From: Evansella caseinilytica
GTDB taxonomy: Bacteria > Bacillota > Bacilli > Bacillales > Salisediminibacteriaceae
Direction of reading: 5' to 3'
Assembly: GCF_900107275.1 (NCBI RefSeq)
Contig: NZ_FNPI01000015.1
Span: 83,417-147,416 of the forward strand
Length of the DNA stretch: 64,000 nt
Positions 8,796 through 17,739 of the stretch are shown here, in pieces (position 1 is the stretch's first letter; each line of letters opens with the position of its first letter). The notes under the pieces are model-generated. The model worked only from the letters and a program-made list of their open reading frames with translations, did no database searches and was not told where the DNA came from. Both the position numbers and the translations under genes were made by a program.

Positions 8796-9041
8796 TTAAA
8801 TATCACATGTACTGCTTCCTATTATCTTCGATAGCTCCTCGATTATAAAAACATCTGATAGCCTTGCCCAGCATTCCCATTTTGAAAATTACTTTTTCAC
8901 TAAAATTCATTAGCTCGTGTGAAAAATGATTTCCCTTCCGGAAAAAAATCAGCTTTGTCATTATTATTGCTAGATTTTGTGATACTAGATTATTCATCGG
9001 GACTGGCTTCTGCATATTTTTAAAGTAAAAGCTCCGATATA

Positions 9042-9063
9042 TTTTATAGCAACTGCTATAAAA
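9042..9063. repeat. Palindrome abutting a MITE-like element
   Basis: TTTTATAGCA and TGCTATAAAA are perfect arms separated by AC. It directly precedes the repeat copy at 9068 and may be part of its end or its insertion target. Confidence 0.5.
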
Positions 9064-9067
9064 GGAT

Positions 9068-9211
9068 GTTTAAAAAAGTCCGGGAAACAGTGCCGATGAA
9101 TGTTGTAGTTGTGTTGCCCTTCTGCTGTCCGCGTACGTTCTGTGTACGCTGCGCTGCTCATGACTGCCGCGCCTTGAACTTCCGGCCACTGTTATTCCCT
9201 CCTTTTTAAAC
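9068..9211 (-). mobile_element. MITE-like ~143-bp repeat, copy 1 (reverse orientation)
   Basis: Diverged copy of the family best seen at 48556-48861. The ends are GTTTAAAAAAGTCCGGGAAACAG and CCTTTTTAAAC (plus strand), i.e. terminal inverted repeats of the GTTCAAAAAG type. The middle keeps the CGTAC...GTACG palindrome flanked by GCTGCTCA-type repeats. It carries no coding capacity. Confidence 0.75.
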
Positions 9212-9258
9212 ACGTTCTATAAGACTTTCTGCCAAACAAAAAAGGGGAGGTGACAGCG

Positions 9259-9948
9259 ATGGTAAAAATTTATTTGGATCCTGGGCACGGTGGTACTGAC
9301 ACCGGAGCATCGGCGGGAGGAGTACACGAAAAGGATGTCGTGTTGAGCATTGCTTTGCGTGCGCGGGACATCCTGTTGAACGAATACGAAGGTGTCGAAG
9401 TGCGAATGAGCCGGACGACAGATGTTTTCGTATCGTTGGCTGACCGGGCAAATGATGCGAACACCTGGGGAGCGGATTACTTCATTTCTATCCATGCCAA
9501 TGCATTCGACAGTACTTCCGCACGAGGTTATGAAGATTATATTCATGATTCCCTAAGTGACTCCAGTCTAACCGCACAGCGAAGAGATGTTTTGCATCCA
9601 ATTGTTGCTTCTGCCACGGGGATCCCGAACCGCGGGAAGAAAAAAGCAAATTTCCAAGTGTTGAGAGAGACGGCGATGTCTGCTGTTTTGACGGAAAACG
9701 GATTTGTAACCAGCCCTGAAGACAGAGCGCTTATGTTGGATGAAAGTTGGTTGCAGGCAGTCGGAAGAGCGCATGCGGAGGCGGCGGCAGCGATCTTCAA
9801 CCTTCAGCAACAAACGAATTCCAATGCTGTTTACAGAGTGATTGTTGACGGAACACAAGTCGGTGCCTATGGGCAAAAAGAAAATATTTTGAATGAAGTG
9901 CGACATCATCTAGGCGCTGCTGATGAAATCCTCATTCAAAAGGTATAA
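9259..9948 (+). CDS. N-acetylmuramoyl-L-alanine amidase (Amidase_3), CwlC-like
   Basis: 229-residue zinc amidase cleaving the lactyl-amide link of peptidoglycan. Zn and catalytic residues fit the family: H10 (DPGHGG), E24, H79 (SIHAN) and E146 (LTENGF). The catalytic domain spans about 1-175, then a short C-terminal module (YRVIVDGTQVGAYGQKENI) resembles the SPOR-like or substrate-binding tail of phage and sporulation amidases. No signal peptide is present, as in B. subtilis CwlC, a mother-cell enzyme that lyses the sporangium; a phage-endolysin origin is the alternative. ATG 9259 has GGGGAGG 8 bases upstream. It stands alone between repeats. Confidence 0.85.
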   Translation: MVKIYLDPGHGGTDTGASAGGVHEKDVVLSIALRARDILLNEYEGVEVRMSRTTDVFVSLADRANDANTWGADYFISIHANAFDSTSARGYEDYIHDSLSDSSLTAQRRDVLHPIVASATGIPNRGKKKANFQVLRETAMSAVLTENGFVTSPEDRALMLDESWLQAVGRAHAEAAAAIFNLQQQTNSNAVYRVIVDGTQVGAYGQKENILNEVRHHLGAADEILIQKV

Positions 9949-9990
9949 TGACGCCGAGATATTTTGCAGACTGGTGCACCGCTGTAGAAT

Positions 9991-10035
9991 GGAGGTGTCT
10001 TATAAAGGGGGTTTTTTCACTTTTGAGACACCTCC
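9991..10035 (+). terminator. Hairpin downstream of amidase gene
   Basis: GGAGGTGTCT and AGACACCTCC are perfect 10-bp arms around a loop containing GGGGGTTTTTTC. No T run follows the stem. Confidence 0.5.
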
Positions 10036-10325
10036 GAAGCAATGAGCGACACTTCACCGAGAAGCTGTGAGCTGTCTCATTGTGCCATCGCGCGCGATGG
10101 CACTTGGATCGACATCAGTGCAATACTGGCAGAGGAAGAGACAATGAGCGAAGCCGCGGCATCTTTTCAAAAGCCCGATAGGAGTGGTTTTTTCCTATCG
10201 AGCGTGCAGCGACGAGCAAAGCTACGATGCCTTTCCCATCGAGTTGGTCTCGACGGATAGTCATCGAAGCTGTGCTTGCAGAGGAAGAGACAAGCACGGC
10301 GCCATTGCACTGATATTTTTTTATC
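10036..10325. repeat. Degenerate relative of the 350-bp repeat
   Basis: Contains GAAGCAATGAGC, CTTCACCGAGAAGCTG, the CATCGCGCGCGATGGCACTTGG block and GAGGAAGAGACAATG, all of which recur in order in the 350-bp repeats at 10332 and 13972, with much divergence. The frames open here have no ribosome binding sites or recognisable products. Confidence 0.6.
10083..10102. repeat. 20-bp perfect palindrome in repeat region
   Basis: TGCCATCGCGCGCGATGGCA is perfectly self-complementary. The same block with one change recurs in both full 350-bp repeat copies. Confidence 0.8.
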
Positions 10326-10331
10326 GTGTTT

Positions 10332-10681
10332 GTTCAAAAAGATCGATTTTTATCTTTTCGAACAAGCACGAAGCAATGAGCCATTCTTCACTGGGAAGCT
10401 GCGAACTGTCTCATTGTGTCATCGCGCGCGATGGCACTTGGATATTCGTCGAAGCTATGCTTGCACAGGAAGAGACAATGGGTGGAGCCGCTGCATTCTT
10501 TTCAGGCCGCCTGTGAGTGGTTTTCTCAGAGTCAGGATGACGACATTCCGCTGTTACTCACAGGACGTGAGTGGTACTTAAGCGGAATTGGAGGATGGAG
10601 ACATTCCGTCGTTGCCCATAGGACGTGGACAGCACTTAGGCGGAATTGGGCGCATCGTGCGGAACCATTGCCTTTTTGAAC
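10332..10681 (+). mobile_element. 350-bp inverted-repeat-bounded element, copy A
   Basis: Begins GTTCAAAAAG and ends CTTTTTGAAC, the same termini as the ~143-bp MITE-like family. The first ~35 bases can form a hairpin by themselves (GTTCAAAAAGAT/ATCTTTTCGAAC). It is aligned without gaps to 13972-14321, with about 13-14 mismatches by eye. No protein-coding gene is evident inside. It flanks the resistance-type cassette on the left. Confidence 0.75.
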
Positions 10682-10767
10682 AGACTCTTATCGTTTTGGC
10701 TTTTGACGCAGCCCCGTTTTTAGTATGTCGTGGATGCCAGTCTAACCTTACGTGAATTAGTGTTTTT

Positions 10768-11136
10768 TCAGTTTTCGTTCTTTTTCGGATTGACCCGGAG
10801 AATCGTTCCGCACGGGTCGGAAATCCAGTATCCGGCTGAATTTTCGTGAATCTCTATTTCATCTCTCCTGTCGACATGGTGTTTCTGAAAGTATTCCGCC
10901 GCCGTTTCCAACGGATCTGCTTCGATTTCCAGCCATACGTCATGCTGAGAGTAATTGTCCATGCAGTCAAGCCAAAGCGTCGTCGGACCAAACTGAAAGG
11001 CATGGGATTCATCTTTAAAACCGAGATACGGTAATTTCAAGACATTTTTGTAAAAATGCACCGTTTCTTCATACTTAAATTTTGGGATTTTCAAAGCGAT
11101 GTTATTTCCTCCGGCAAATACTTTTTTTGTTGACAT
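10768..11136 (-). CDS. Glyoxalase/bleomycin-resistance fold protein
   Basis: 122-residue VOC-superfamily protein, with paired beta-alpha-beta-beta-beta modules (ALKIPKFKYEETVHFYKNVL then ISDPCGTILRVNP). Members bind metals, drugs or act as glyoxalases and dioxygenases. The substrate cannot be assigned. The start is ATG 11136 because GGAGGG lies 7 bases upstream; the longer frame to 11151 would begin inside that site. It is followed after 28 bases by the reductase-like gene on the same strand (which is upstream in transcription), so the two form an operon divergent from the marR-exporter pair. Confidence 0.8.
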   Translation of the reverse strand: MSTKKVFAGGNNIALKIPKFKYEETVHFYKNVLKLPYLGFKDESHAFQFGPTTLWLDCMDNYSQHDVWLEIEADPLETAAEYFQKHHVDRRDEIEIHENSAGYWISDPCGTILRVNPKKNEN

Positions 11137-11164
11137 TTTCTTTCCCTCCATGTTTTTTTATCTA

Positions 11165-11764
11165 TTACTGCCGCTCAGCATTGGGATGATAACGAAGGAA
11201 AACAACCCCAGAGTCGAAAGACCGTGTTTCGATAAGCTGCAGGTGAATACGTGCATTCAACAACGGGAAAAGTGGTTTGCCTCTCCCAAGAGCGACTGGA
11301 TAAATATAGAGGCAGTATTCATCGATTAACCCAAGCTGTATAAAGGTGGAGGCGAGGGCAGCACCGCCAAGGGAACAATTCTTGCCGGGTTGTGCTTTCA
11401 GCTTTGCAATCTCTTTGGAGATATTGTCCTTGATCAGCCTCGCATTCCATTCCACTTTATCCAACGTTTTTGAGAATACGATTTTTGGTATTTCCACCCA
11501 TTTGTGGGCCCACTCCATTTCTTGCTCTGTGCTTTTTGGGTTCCTTTCTACCGCCGGCCAGTAATTTGCCATGTTTTCATATGTTCGGCGGCCATACAAG
11601 TGGATGTCAATGTCACTTTCCAACTCGTTGATAAAGTTGAATAGCTCACGATCGGGGGTTCCCCAGTCAATCTCTCCATTTGGACCTTCGATGTAACCGT
11701 CAAGAGAAACCATTTGTGAGTAAATGACCTTTCTCTGATCCGGAAACCTAGCGTTTTGCGACAT
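11165..11764 (-). CDS. RibD C-terminal domain/dihydrofolate reductase-like protein
   Basis: 199-residue member of the RibD_C family (YyaP/YwjB-like). The N-terminus KVIYSQMVSLDGYIEGPNGEIDW, the LYGRRTYENM block and GGAALASTFIQLGLIDEYCLYIYPVALGRGKPLF are characteristic. These proteins have the NADPH-binding DHFR fold, but most lack proven DHFR activity. An AAAGGAG site lies upstream of ATG 11764. It is transcribed away from the marR gene. Role is unknown; the neighbours suggest a detoxification or stress cassette. Confidence 0.8.
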   Translation of the reverse strand: MSQNARFPDQRKVIYSQMVSLDGYIEGPNGEIDWGTPDRELFNFINELESDIDIHLYGRRTYENMANYWPAVERNPKSTEQEMEWAHKWVEIPKIVFSKTLDKVEWNARLIKDNISKEIAKLKAQPGKNCSLGGAALASTFIQLGLIDEYCLYIYPVALGRGKPLFPLLNARIHLQLIETRSFDSGVVFLRYHPNAERQ

Positions 11765-12036
11765 AAGGAAGGCTCCTTTCTGAAAGATTTTTGTGATGTC
11801 ATTCGTCGCTGTGATTATCTATTCTAGTCTAGCATGCTTCGGATGTCTCGATTTCTTATCCATTGCGATGATGGGAACATTTTTTGAAGATACATGGTGT
11901 CAAATAGCACAATAAAGCCGGGGAGCAGTGGAGGAACTAGCTAGTCTCTTTTATAAAAGCGAGGATTATTTTTTATTAGCAGCATGGAGTCGAGAAGTTG
12001 ACAGTTTACAAATTGAGGAAAGAGGAGTATAATTCT

Positions 12037-12058
12037 AATTGTTAACCGGTAAACAATT
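12037..12058. promoter_or_regulatory. Operator-like dyad 1 upstream of marR
   Basis: 22-bp inverted repeat centred on ACCGGT, with arms AATTGTT and AACAATT and only one symmetric pair broken. It shares the GTAAAC half-site with dyad 2, so both probably bind the MarR-type protein encoded just downstream. The rest of the 372-base region holds no gene. Confidence 0.6.
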
Positions 12059-12104
12059 TTAATTATACATTCGATTAAACGTTATTTAAATACGTTTTAT
12101 TTTA

Positions 12105-12120
12105 AGTTTACTAGTAAACT
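12105..12120. promoter_or_regulatory. Operator-like dyad 2 (perfect palindrome) upstream of marR
   Basis: AGTTTACTAGTAAACT is a perfect 16-bp palindrome ending three bases before the AAGGGGG ribosome binding site of the marR gene. Its position fits autorepression. Confidence 0.65.
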
Positions 12121-12136
12121 AAAAGGGGGATGTGGC

Positions 12137-12649
12137 ATGGCGGAAATAACAAAACGATTGATACACGAAATGTATATGAAACTGGTACATTTAAATGAAC
12201 AGAAGGCGGGCGCGGATCTTCAGGCATTTTTCGCGCAGGCTTCCGCGGAGAAGCTCCCGCTGCTTCCAAAAAACTTGACGAGCATCCACGTCATTCACTG
12301 TATTGGCAACCATGAACCGATCAATAACACGTCGATTGCTCAAAAAATGAGTTTGTCGAAAGCAAATATAACAAAAATCAGCTCAAAGCTGCTGAAGGAA
12401 GGATTGATTAAACGATTTCAGTTGACGGATAACAAAAAGGAAGTGTTCTTCCGACTGACACCCGCCGGTAAGGAAGTGTTTGCGCTGCATGAAAAGCTGC
12501 ATAAGAAAAAAGAGCAGTTGTTCTATCAACTTCTCGATCGTTATACGGAGGCAGAGCAAGCGATCGTGCTGAGGTTTCTCCAGGAACTGACGGATCAACT
12601 AGTGGAGGAATTACCGGAAGCAAGGAGAGAGTGTGACTCCCAGCCTTGA
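12137..12649 (+). CDS. MarR-family transcriptional regulator
   Basis: 170-residue winged-helix protein. The recognition region is NNTSIAQKMSLSKANITKISSKLLKEGLIKRFQ, followed by the wing DNKKEVFFRLTPAGKEVFALHEKLHKKK. MarR dimers usually repress drug-efflux or stress genes and are released by ligand binding. ATG 12137 has AAGGGGG 7 bases upstream. It is followed 93 bases later by an exporter gene on the same strand, and two palindromes upstream look like its operators. The inducer is unknown. Confidence 0.88.
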   Translation: MAEITKRLIHEMYMKLVHLNEQKAGADLQAFFAQASAEKLPLLPKNLTSIHVIHCIGNHEPINNTSIAQKMSLSKANITKISSKLLKEGLIKRFQLTDNKKEVFFRLTPAGKEVFALHEKLHKKKEQLFYQLLDRYTEAEQAIVLRFLQELTDQLVEELPEARRECDSQP

Positions 12650-12742
12650 TTGATTTTTCGTTGGGAGACAAGCTTCCCGCAGGAGCTTCAGCTAGCACAA
12701 CAATTTTATGTTACCATTTTGCTATAAGGAAGGCGATGAACA

Positions 12743-13930
12743 GTGGAACGTACGAAATCCACTTTTATATTGTATCTCGTTTGTATAAGCGCTTTTTTTG
12801 CTTCTTTAAATCAGAACATTTACTCACCGATCATCACGTTGGTCAGAGACTCCTTCGATGTTTCGCTGACGCTGGTCAATCTTTCTGTTTCGTTGTTTAT
12901 TTTTGTGACGGCAATCCTGCAGATAATTTATGGCTCACTAGTCGATGTTAAAGGCGCCAGATTCGTTCTACTGCCTGGCCTGATCTTGACGGTAGCAGCA
13001 AGCATCGGCTGTGCGGTCACGACTAATTTTACCTTGTTTATGATTTTTCGGGTGCTGCAGGCGATAGGCACAGCGGCGATTCCTTTGATCGCAGCGACAA
13101 CGATTGCTCGATTATTTCAGGGAAATCAACGAGGAAGCGCGATGGGAACCTACCAAATGCTGCTGTCTGTCGCGCCGATCATCGCACCGGTTCTAGGAGG
13201 ATTTATCGGTGACCAGTACAGTTATCCAGGGATTTTCTGGTTTTTGGCAGGCGTGGCAGCGATATTGCTGTTAACGAACGTCCTGTACTTTCCTGCTGAT
13301 CCGCCGGAAGACACAACGACTGTTCGTATAGGCAAGCTGTTGACCCACTATGTATCTATTTTTCAAAATAAAACCGGGCAGTCGATTCTGTCCTTAAGCT
13401 TTTTTTTGTTTCTCGTGTACTTCGCCATCATCGTTTATCTGCCGGTTCTGTTGACGGAAAGCTATCAGTTAAGCTTGAAAATCGTAGGGTTGCTTTATTT
13501 ACCGATGGCCGTAAGTACAATGGCCGGCAGCATCATTTTTAAATACGTGCAGTCGAAGCTGTCGCTGAAAAAGCTGTTTATTTATGGAAACGGGCTGGCA
13601 GCCGGCAGCATTGTATTATTCGCAGTGACCAATGCTTATTCTTTGATCGGTCTGTCGATTGCATTGGTTCTTTATGGAGTAACGATTGGTCTGATGACGC
13701 CGCTGTATGCAACGATGATAACCGATGAATTCGAAAGCAATCGGGGCAGTGCCATGGGGATGTTTAATTTTATCAGATATATTGGAATGGCGGCTGGGCC
13801 GGTTTTTTCCGGGCTTCTGTTGGCGACACTGGATTCTTTCGTTGCGTTTGGATTTTTGGGCGGGCTGTATGCCGTCCTGAGCTTTTTCCTGTTGTTTCGG
13901 ATGAACCGGCGAAAAGAAGGATCGGGATAA
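12743..13930 (+). CDS. MFS drug exporter, Bcr/CflA-like
   Basis: 395-residue major facilitator with about twelve hydrophobic segments. Motif A-like [17 protein letters not shown] follows helix 2, and the drug:H+ antiporter-like stretch in helices 4-5 ([23 protein letters not shown] ... [10 protein letters not shown]) is typical of 12-TM Bcr/CflA exporters. GTG 12743 is used, with AAGGAAGG nine bases upstream. It is probably controlled by the adjacent MarR protein. Substrate unknown. A half-site AGTTTACTT also lies after its stop. Confidence 0.85.
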   Translation: MERTKSTFILYLVCISAFFASLNQNIYSPIITLVRDSFDVSLTLVNLSVSLFIFVTAILQIIYGSLVDVKGARFVLLPGLILTVAASIGCAVTTNFTLFMIFRVLQAIGTAAIPLIAATTIARLFQGNQRGSAMGTYQMLLSVAPIIAPVLGGFIGDQYSYPGIFWFLAGVAAILLLTNVLYFPADPPEDTTTVRIGKLLTHYVSIFQNKTGQSILSLSFFLFLVYFAIIVYLPVLLTESYQLSLKIVGLLYLPMAVSTMAGSIIFKYVQSKLSLKKLFIYGNGLAAGSIVLFAVTNAYSLIGLSIALVLYGVTIGLMTPLYATMITDEFESNRGSAMGMFNFIRYIGMAAGPVFSGLLLATLDSFVAFGFLGGLYAVLSFFLLFRMNRRKEGSG

Positions 13931-13971
13931 AAGGGGAAAAGTAAATTTTTTTTAGTTTACTTAAAGTGTTT

Positions 13972-14321
13972 GTTCAAAAAGATCGCTTTTTATCTTTTTG
14001 AATAAGCACGAAGCAATGAGCCATTCTTCACTGGGAAGCTGCGAACTGTCTCATTGTGTCATCGCGCGCGATGGCACTTGGATATTCGTCGAAGCTATGC
14101 TTGCAGAGGAAGAGACAATGGGTGGAGCGGATGTATTCTTTTCTGGCCGGCTGTGAGTGGTTTTCTCAGAGTCAGGATGACGACATTCCGCTGTTACTCA
14201 CAGGACGTGAGTGGTACTTAAGCGGAATTGGAGGATGGTGACATTCCGCCGTTGCCCATAGGACGTGGGCAGCACTTAGGCAGAATTGGGCGCATCGTGC
14301 GGAACCATTGCCTTTTTGAAC
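13972..14321 (+). mobile_element. 350-bp inverted-repeat-bounded element, copy B
   Basis: Same length and near-identical sequence to copy A (10332-10681), same orientation, again bounded by GTTCAAAAAG and CTTTTTGAAC. It ends the resistance-type cassette on the right, so the two copies are 3.6-kb-spaced direct repeats. Confidence 0.75.
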
Positions 14322-14338
14322 ACGCTTTTAAAGCCTTT

Positions 14339-14598
14339 GTTCCAAAAGATCGTTTTTTTATCTTATTGAAAAAACATGAAGCACTGAGTGGAGCCGATGC
14401 ATTTTTAACCCGGCCAGGAGAGTTTTTCACGGAACCAGGAAGTTGGCATTCCTTGGCATTCCGCCGTTGCCATGGACGTGGGCAGCACTTAGGCGGAATG
14501 GAGTGCATCGAGCGGAACCATTGCCTTTTTATACGAAAATACAGGATTTCCTTATTTTCATTCCTTGTGGTGGCTAAAAAGCCATGGGGGTTTTGAAC
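14339..14598 (+). mobile_element. Truncated, rearranged third copy of the 350-bp element
   Basis: Starts GTTCCAAAAGATCG, keeps the internal GACGTGGGCAGCACTTAGGCGGAAT and GCGGAACCATTGCC blocks, and has a different right end (ACGAAAATACAGGATTTCCTTAT ... TTTTGAAC). That right-end block recurs at 52797-52860. Confidence 0.6.
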
Positions 14599-14616
14599 AC
14601 GCTCTTAAAATGACAG

Positions 14617-14668
14617 GGGATTTCTGCGCTCTATTTCAAGCAATGGGATGCGCGGAAATCCCGTTTTT
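14617..14668 (+). terminator. Rho-independent terminator
   Basis: Arms GGGATTTCTGCGC and GCGCGGAAATCCC pair with one mismatch, followed by a T run. The remaining sequence to 15060 holds no supported gene. Confidence 0.65.
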
Positions 14669-15079
14669 GGTGAAAAGGAAGTTCGCTTAAAAAAGCAGTA
14701 GACATGTATAAGAAAATTAGTTTTTCAGACTATCGACGGAGGAGGATTCAGCCGGAAGCTTGATGGCATGAAAGGATAAATAACTTAGTATAAAATGTGT
14801 GAATAACAGAAAAAATGCAGAAAAGAATTTGTTCCATAATTAGTGGCAGGGCCGGACGGGCGTGATGGAAGGAAACAAGCGGGATGTGTTTGCTTTGTAT
14901 CATACACCTTGTGGTCTGTCCGGCATATCAAGGGATGAATGTCGGAGCGGATAATTTCGCTTTTTTTACGGGAGAAAAAGGTTGTTATTTTTAAATGGAA
15001 TAAAGTCAAAGAATTTGCTTTAAGATGTTTAATATATGCTTAAAAACGCACTGAAATAACGCTGGAGGAGTGGAGAAAA

Positions 15080-16105
15080 ATGGATAGTACAAACGATGTC
15101 AGAGGAGCTGCCGATCTTGCTATTGAGGCAAAGGGACTTGTCAAGGAATTTGGCAATAATCGTGCAGTGGATGGTGTGGATCTGGTGGTGCCCAAAGGGA
15201 CTGTATACGGGTTCCTTGGACCAAATGGTGCCGGTAAAACGACGACGGTACGCATGCTCGCGACCCTGCTTCGTCCGGATGAAGGCAGCGCAAAAATACT
15301 TGGCCATGATCTGGTGAATGAAGCCGAAAAAGTGCGCGGCAAGGTCAGCTTGACTGGTCAGTTCGCCTCGGTGGATGAGGATCTTACTGGCTTAGAAAAT
15401 CTGATATTGATCGGCAGGCTGTTAGGCTACTCCAGACGTGCGGCGATGAACAGGGCCAATGAATTGCTGGAGGCTTTTTCTTTGGAGGATGCGGCAAAAC
15501 GCCAAGTGAAAAACTATTCCGGCGGCATGCGGCGCAGGCTTGATATTGCTGCCAGCATCGTAGTCACACCGGAATTGCTGTTTCTTGATGAGCCGACGAC
15601 CGGGCTGGACCCCCGCAGCCGCAACCAAGTATGGGAGATTGTCAGAGCCTTAGTGGATGGCGGGACAACCGTCTTGCTGACGACGCAATATCTGGATGAG
15701 GCTGATCAGCTCGCCGACAGAATTGCTGTCATTGATCATGGCCGGCTGATTGCTGAAGGAACGAGCGGTGAATTGAAAGCATCTGTTGGTTCCGGCACAT
15801 TCCATGTTCGGTTGCTTGATCCTGAAAAGAGACAGCAGGCAGAACAAATACTTGCTGTGAAACTCCATGTGCCGATTCATCTTTCCACTGACCAGACGGC
15901 GTTGTCCGCCCAGATTTCCGATACAAAGCTGGTGGCGGATGCCCTTGGAGAACTGGCAGATGCGAATATCACAGTGACGGACTTCTCACTGGGGCAGCCA
16001 AGTCTTGATGAGGTTTTTCTTACATTGACCGGCAGGCCGGCGGATGCAGTTGACGGTGGAGCGGGGGAGAACCCAGCAGAAAAAAATGAGGCGGGGGAGA
16101 AGTGA
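15080..16105 (+). CDS. ABC transporter ATP-binding protein, DrrA (daunorubicin-resistance) family
   Basis: 341-residue ATPase powering an ABC-2 exporter. Walker [10 protein letters not shown] (47-55), signature [10 protein letters not shown], Walker [14 protein letters not shown] and the H-loop region [15 protein letters not shown] are all intact, and a DrrA-type C-terminal domain follows (residues ~240-320), including [14 protein letters not shown] 15080 has GGAGGAG upstream. The stop overlaps the permease start. Such pairs export lipophilic drugs or antibiotics. The substrate is not deducible. Confidence 0.9.
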   Translation: MDSTNDVRGAADLAIEAKGLVKEFGNNRAVDGVDLVVPKGTVYGFLGPNGAGKTTTVRMLATLLRPDEGSAKILGHDLVNEAEKVRGKVSLTGQFASVDEDLTGLENLILIGRLLGYSRRAAMNRANELLEAFSLEDAAKRQVKNYSGGMRRRLDIAASIVVTPELLFLDEPTTGLDPRSRNQVWEIVRALVDGGTTVLLTTQYLDEADQLADRIAVIDHGRLIAEGTSGELKASVGSGTFHVRLLDPEKRQQAEQILAVKLHVPIHLSTDQTALSAQISDTKLVADALGELADANITVTDFSLGQPSLDEVFLTLTGRPADAVDGGAGENPAEKNEAGEK

Positions 16106-16959
16106 TGATGAATTCGGCGAATCATGCGAAAGCTGCGCAGACACAGTTGAATACAAACGAAAAAATAAAGGATGTACTGGCGGTTCGGACTCGACCGAAG
16201 CGGCCAAACGGCATACGTACTTCTCTTACTTTCGGGTGGAGAGCGCTTCTTAAGATAAAATACGTACCGGAACAACTGTTGGACGTTACAGCGTTTCCGA
16301 TCATGTTCCTGCTGATGTTTACCTATTTGTTCGGAGGGGCGATCGCCGGTTCCACAAGCGACTATTTGCAGTTTCTTCTTCCGGGGATTCTGGTCATGAC
16401 CGTCGTGACGATTACGATGTACACTGGTGTGGAATTGAATAACGATATCACAAAAGGAATTTTTGACCGCTTCCGTTCTTTGCCGATCTGGCGTCCTTCT
16501 GTCCTTGTCGGGATGCTGCTCGTTGATGCCGTCCGGTATACGGTGGCGTCAATCATTATGATCACGCTGGGCCTCATTATGGGCTTCCGCCCGGATGGGG
16601 GCGCCCTTGGCGTAATCGGGGCAGTGGGGCTGCTCATTTTGTTTTCGTTCAGCTTGTCTTGGATATGGACGACGCTCGGCTTGACGCTGCGTTCGGAAAA
16701 ATCGCTGATGGGTGTCAGTATGCTAGTGCTTTTTCCTTTAACTTTTGTCAGTAATGTTTATGTCGATCCGGAAACATTGCCGTCATGGCTGCAAGCTTTT
16801 GTGGAAGTCAATCCAATCTCTATTCTTGTAACCGCCATTCGCGGTTTAATGCATGGGACTGGGACGATTGAACAGGTGGGCTGGGTGTTCTTGGCATCTG
16901 CAATTATTACAGTAATATTTGCCCCGTTGACGATGTATATATACCGGAATAAAAAATAA
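16105..16959 (+). CDS. ABC-2 type permease, DrrB family
   Basis: About 284-residue membrane partner of the preceding ATPase. After a ~60-residue cytoplasmic N-terminus come six hydrophobic segments, with ABC-2 permease features (DRFRSLPIWRPSVLVGMLL, then FPLTFVSNVYVDPETLPSWLQAFVEVNPIS). The latter is the conserved late-loop sequence of DrrB-like permeases. ATG 16105 and ATG 16108 are both possible; 16108 has the better spacing to GGGGGAG. It overlaps the ATPase stop, so the two are co-translated. Confidence 0.88.
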   Translation: MMNSANHAKAAQTQLNTNEKIKDVLAVRTRPKRPNGIRTSLTFGWRALLKIKYVPEQLLDVTAFPIMFLLMFTYLFGGAIAGSTSDYLQFLLPGILVMTVVTITMYTGVELNNDITKGIFDRFRSLPIWRPSVLVGMLLVDAVRYTVASIIMITLGLIMGFRPDGGALGVIGAVGLLILFSFSLSWIWTTLGLTLRSEKSLMGVSMLVLFPLTFVSNVYVDPETLPSWLQAFVEVNPISILVTAIRGLMHGTGTIEQVGWVFLASAIITVIFAPLTMYIYRNKK

Positions 16960-16967
16960 TAGAGGAT

Positions 16968-17065
16968 GTTTAAAAAGTACGGGAAACAGAGCTGGAGAAT
17001 CTCATCGTTCCGTTGCTCCTCCGCTGCTCATGGCTACCGCGCTTGACCTTCTTGTCTTATTAAAC
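16968..17065 (-). mobile_element. MITE-like repeat, copy 2 (internally deleted, reverse orientation)
   Basis: Begins GTTTAAAAAGTACGGGAAACAG and ends CTTATTAAAC. It keeps the TCATCGTTCCGTTGCTCCTCCGCTGCTCATGG region but lacks the central CGTAC palindrome, leaving 98 bp. It lies directly after the permease stop. Confidence 0.65.
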
Positions 17066-17100
17066 AAACACTAATATGTGTGTGTTTAACCTCAAAGCGA

Positions 17101-17140
17101 AAGCTTCTTCTAAGATGACCGTCTTCGGAGAAGCTTTTTG
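17101..17140 (+). terminator. Rho-independent terminator
   Basis: Arms AAGCTTCT and AGAAGCTT, with further pairing AAGAT/GTCTT inside, then TTTTT. It probably ends the ABC exporter operon. No supported gene follows until 17601. Confidence 0.7.
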
Positions 17141-17600
17141 GCGCTGGCTATTGGTTGCCTGTGGCAGAGAACTTCAAGATGATGAAAGTTCACAAAATTG
17201 TGCGGGACATGGGGCATTAAATTTTTATTAAATTTTCCAGTTGTTCATGATCAGTTCATAATCTCATGTTATTCTTTACTTACGGAAAGTTGTTTAAAGC
17301 GGAGTGTTTTTCTTGTCTTGTAATTGGACCATACTAACTAATAGCAGCACTGCATTAAGTCTGGAAATTTTTGTGACTATGAAGGGCGATGAGAGAGGGA
17401 TAAGGACAGCAGCGCCATATCTTGCGGTTATTCCAAGTTGTTTTAGTCAGACGAAACAATCCAAAGAACGGAAGATAATGATCAATTTTCTGAAATAACC
17501 AAAAAAATGATGGAGCGTTGAGGTAAAATTACGATATAATGTAAAAAAATACATGATGCCGGTTAAAGCTTTTTACTCCAGACGAAGGAGAGGGACGGGA

Positions 17601-17711
17601 ATGGGTAAACAATTGTTGAAGAAGAAGTGGTCGATAATCGAACTTGTCAACAAGCTGCAAAAACAGGGGGTCCAAGCGGAAGTATGCAAACGGGTCAGTA
17701 CAAGCCAATAG
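17601..17711 (+). CDS. Small basic ORF upstream of two-component system
   Basis: Codes for 36 residues (MGKQLLKKKWSIIELVNKLQ...), Lys-rich and partly amphipathic, with no recognised family. Support is a strong AAGGAGAGGG six bases before the ATG and its position 28 bases before the response regulator start. It could be a leader peptide or a small partner of the two-component system. The unrelated open frame 17304-17498 lacks such a site. Confidence 0.4.
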   Translation: MGKQLLKKKWSIIELVNKLQKQGVQAEVCKRVSTSQ

Positions 17712-17739
17712 AAATGGAGCAGAGTGGGAGGCAAATTCT

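Noticed and set aside
8803..9015. 70-codon minus-strand frame
   Set aside because: No ribosome binding site, no recognisable family, AT-rich intergenic sequence.
10184..10679. Overlapping plus-strand frames of 87-110 codons in the repeat region
   Set aside because: They follow the repeat sequence, differ between copies A and B and have no ribosome binding sites.
17304..17498. 64-codon frame before the two-component system
   Set aside because: No ribosome binding site and no protein-like features.
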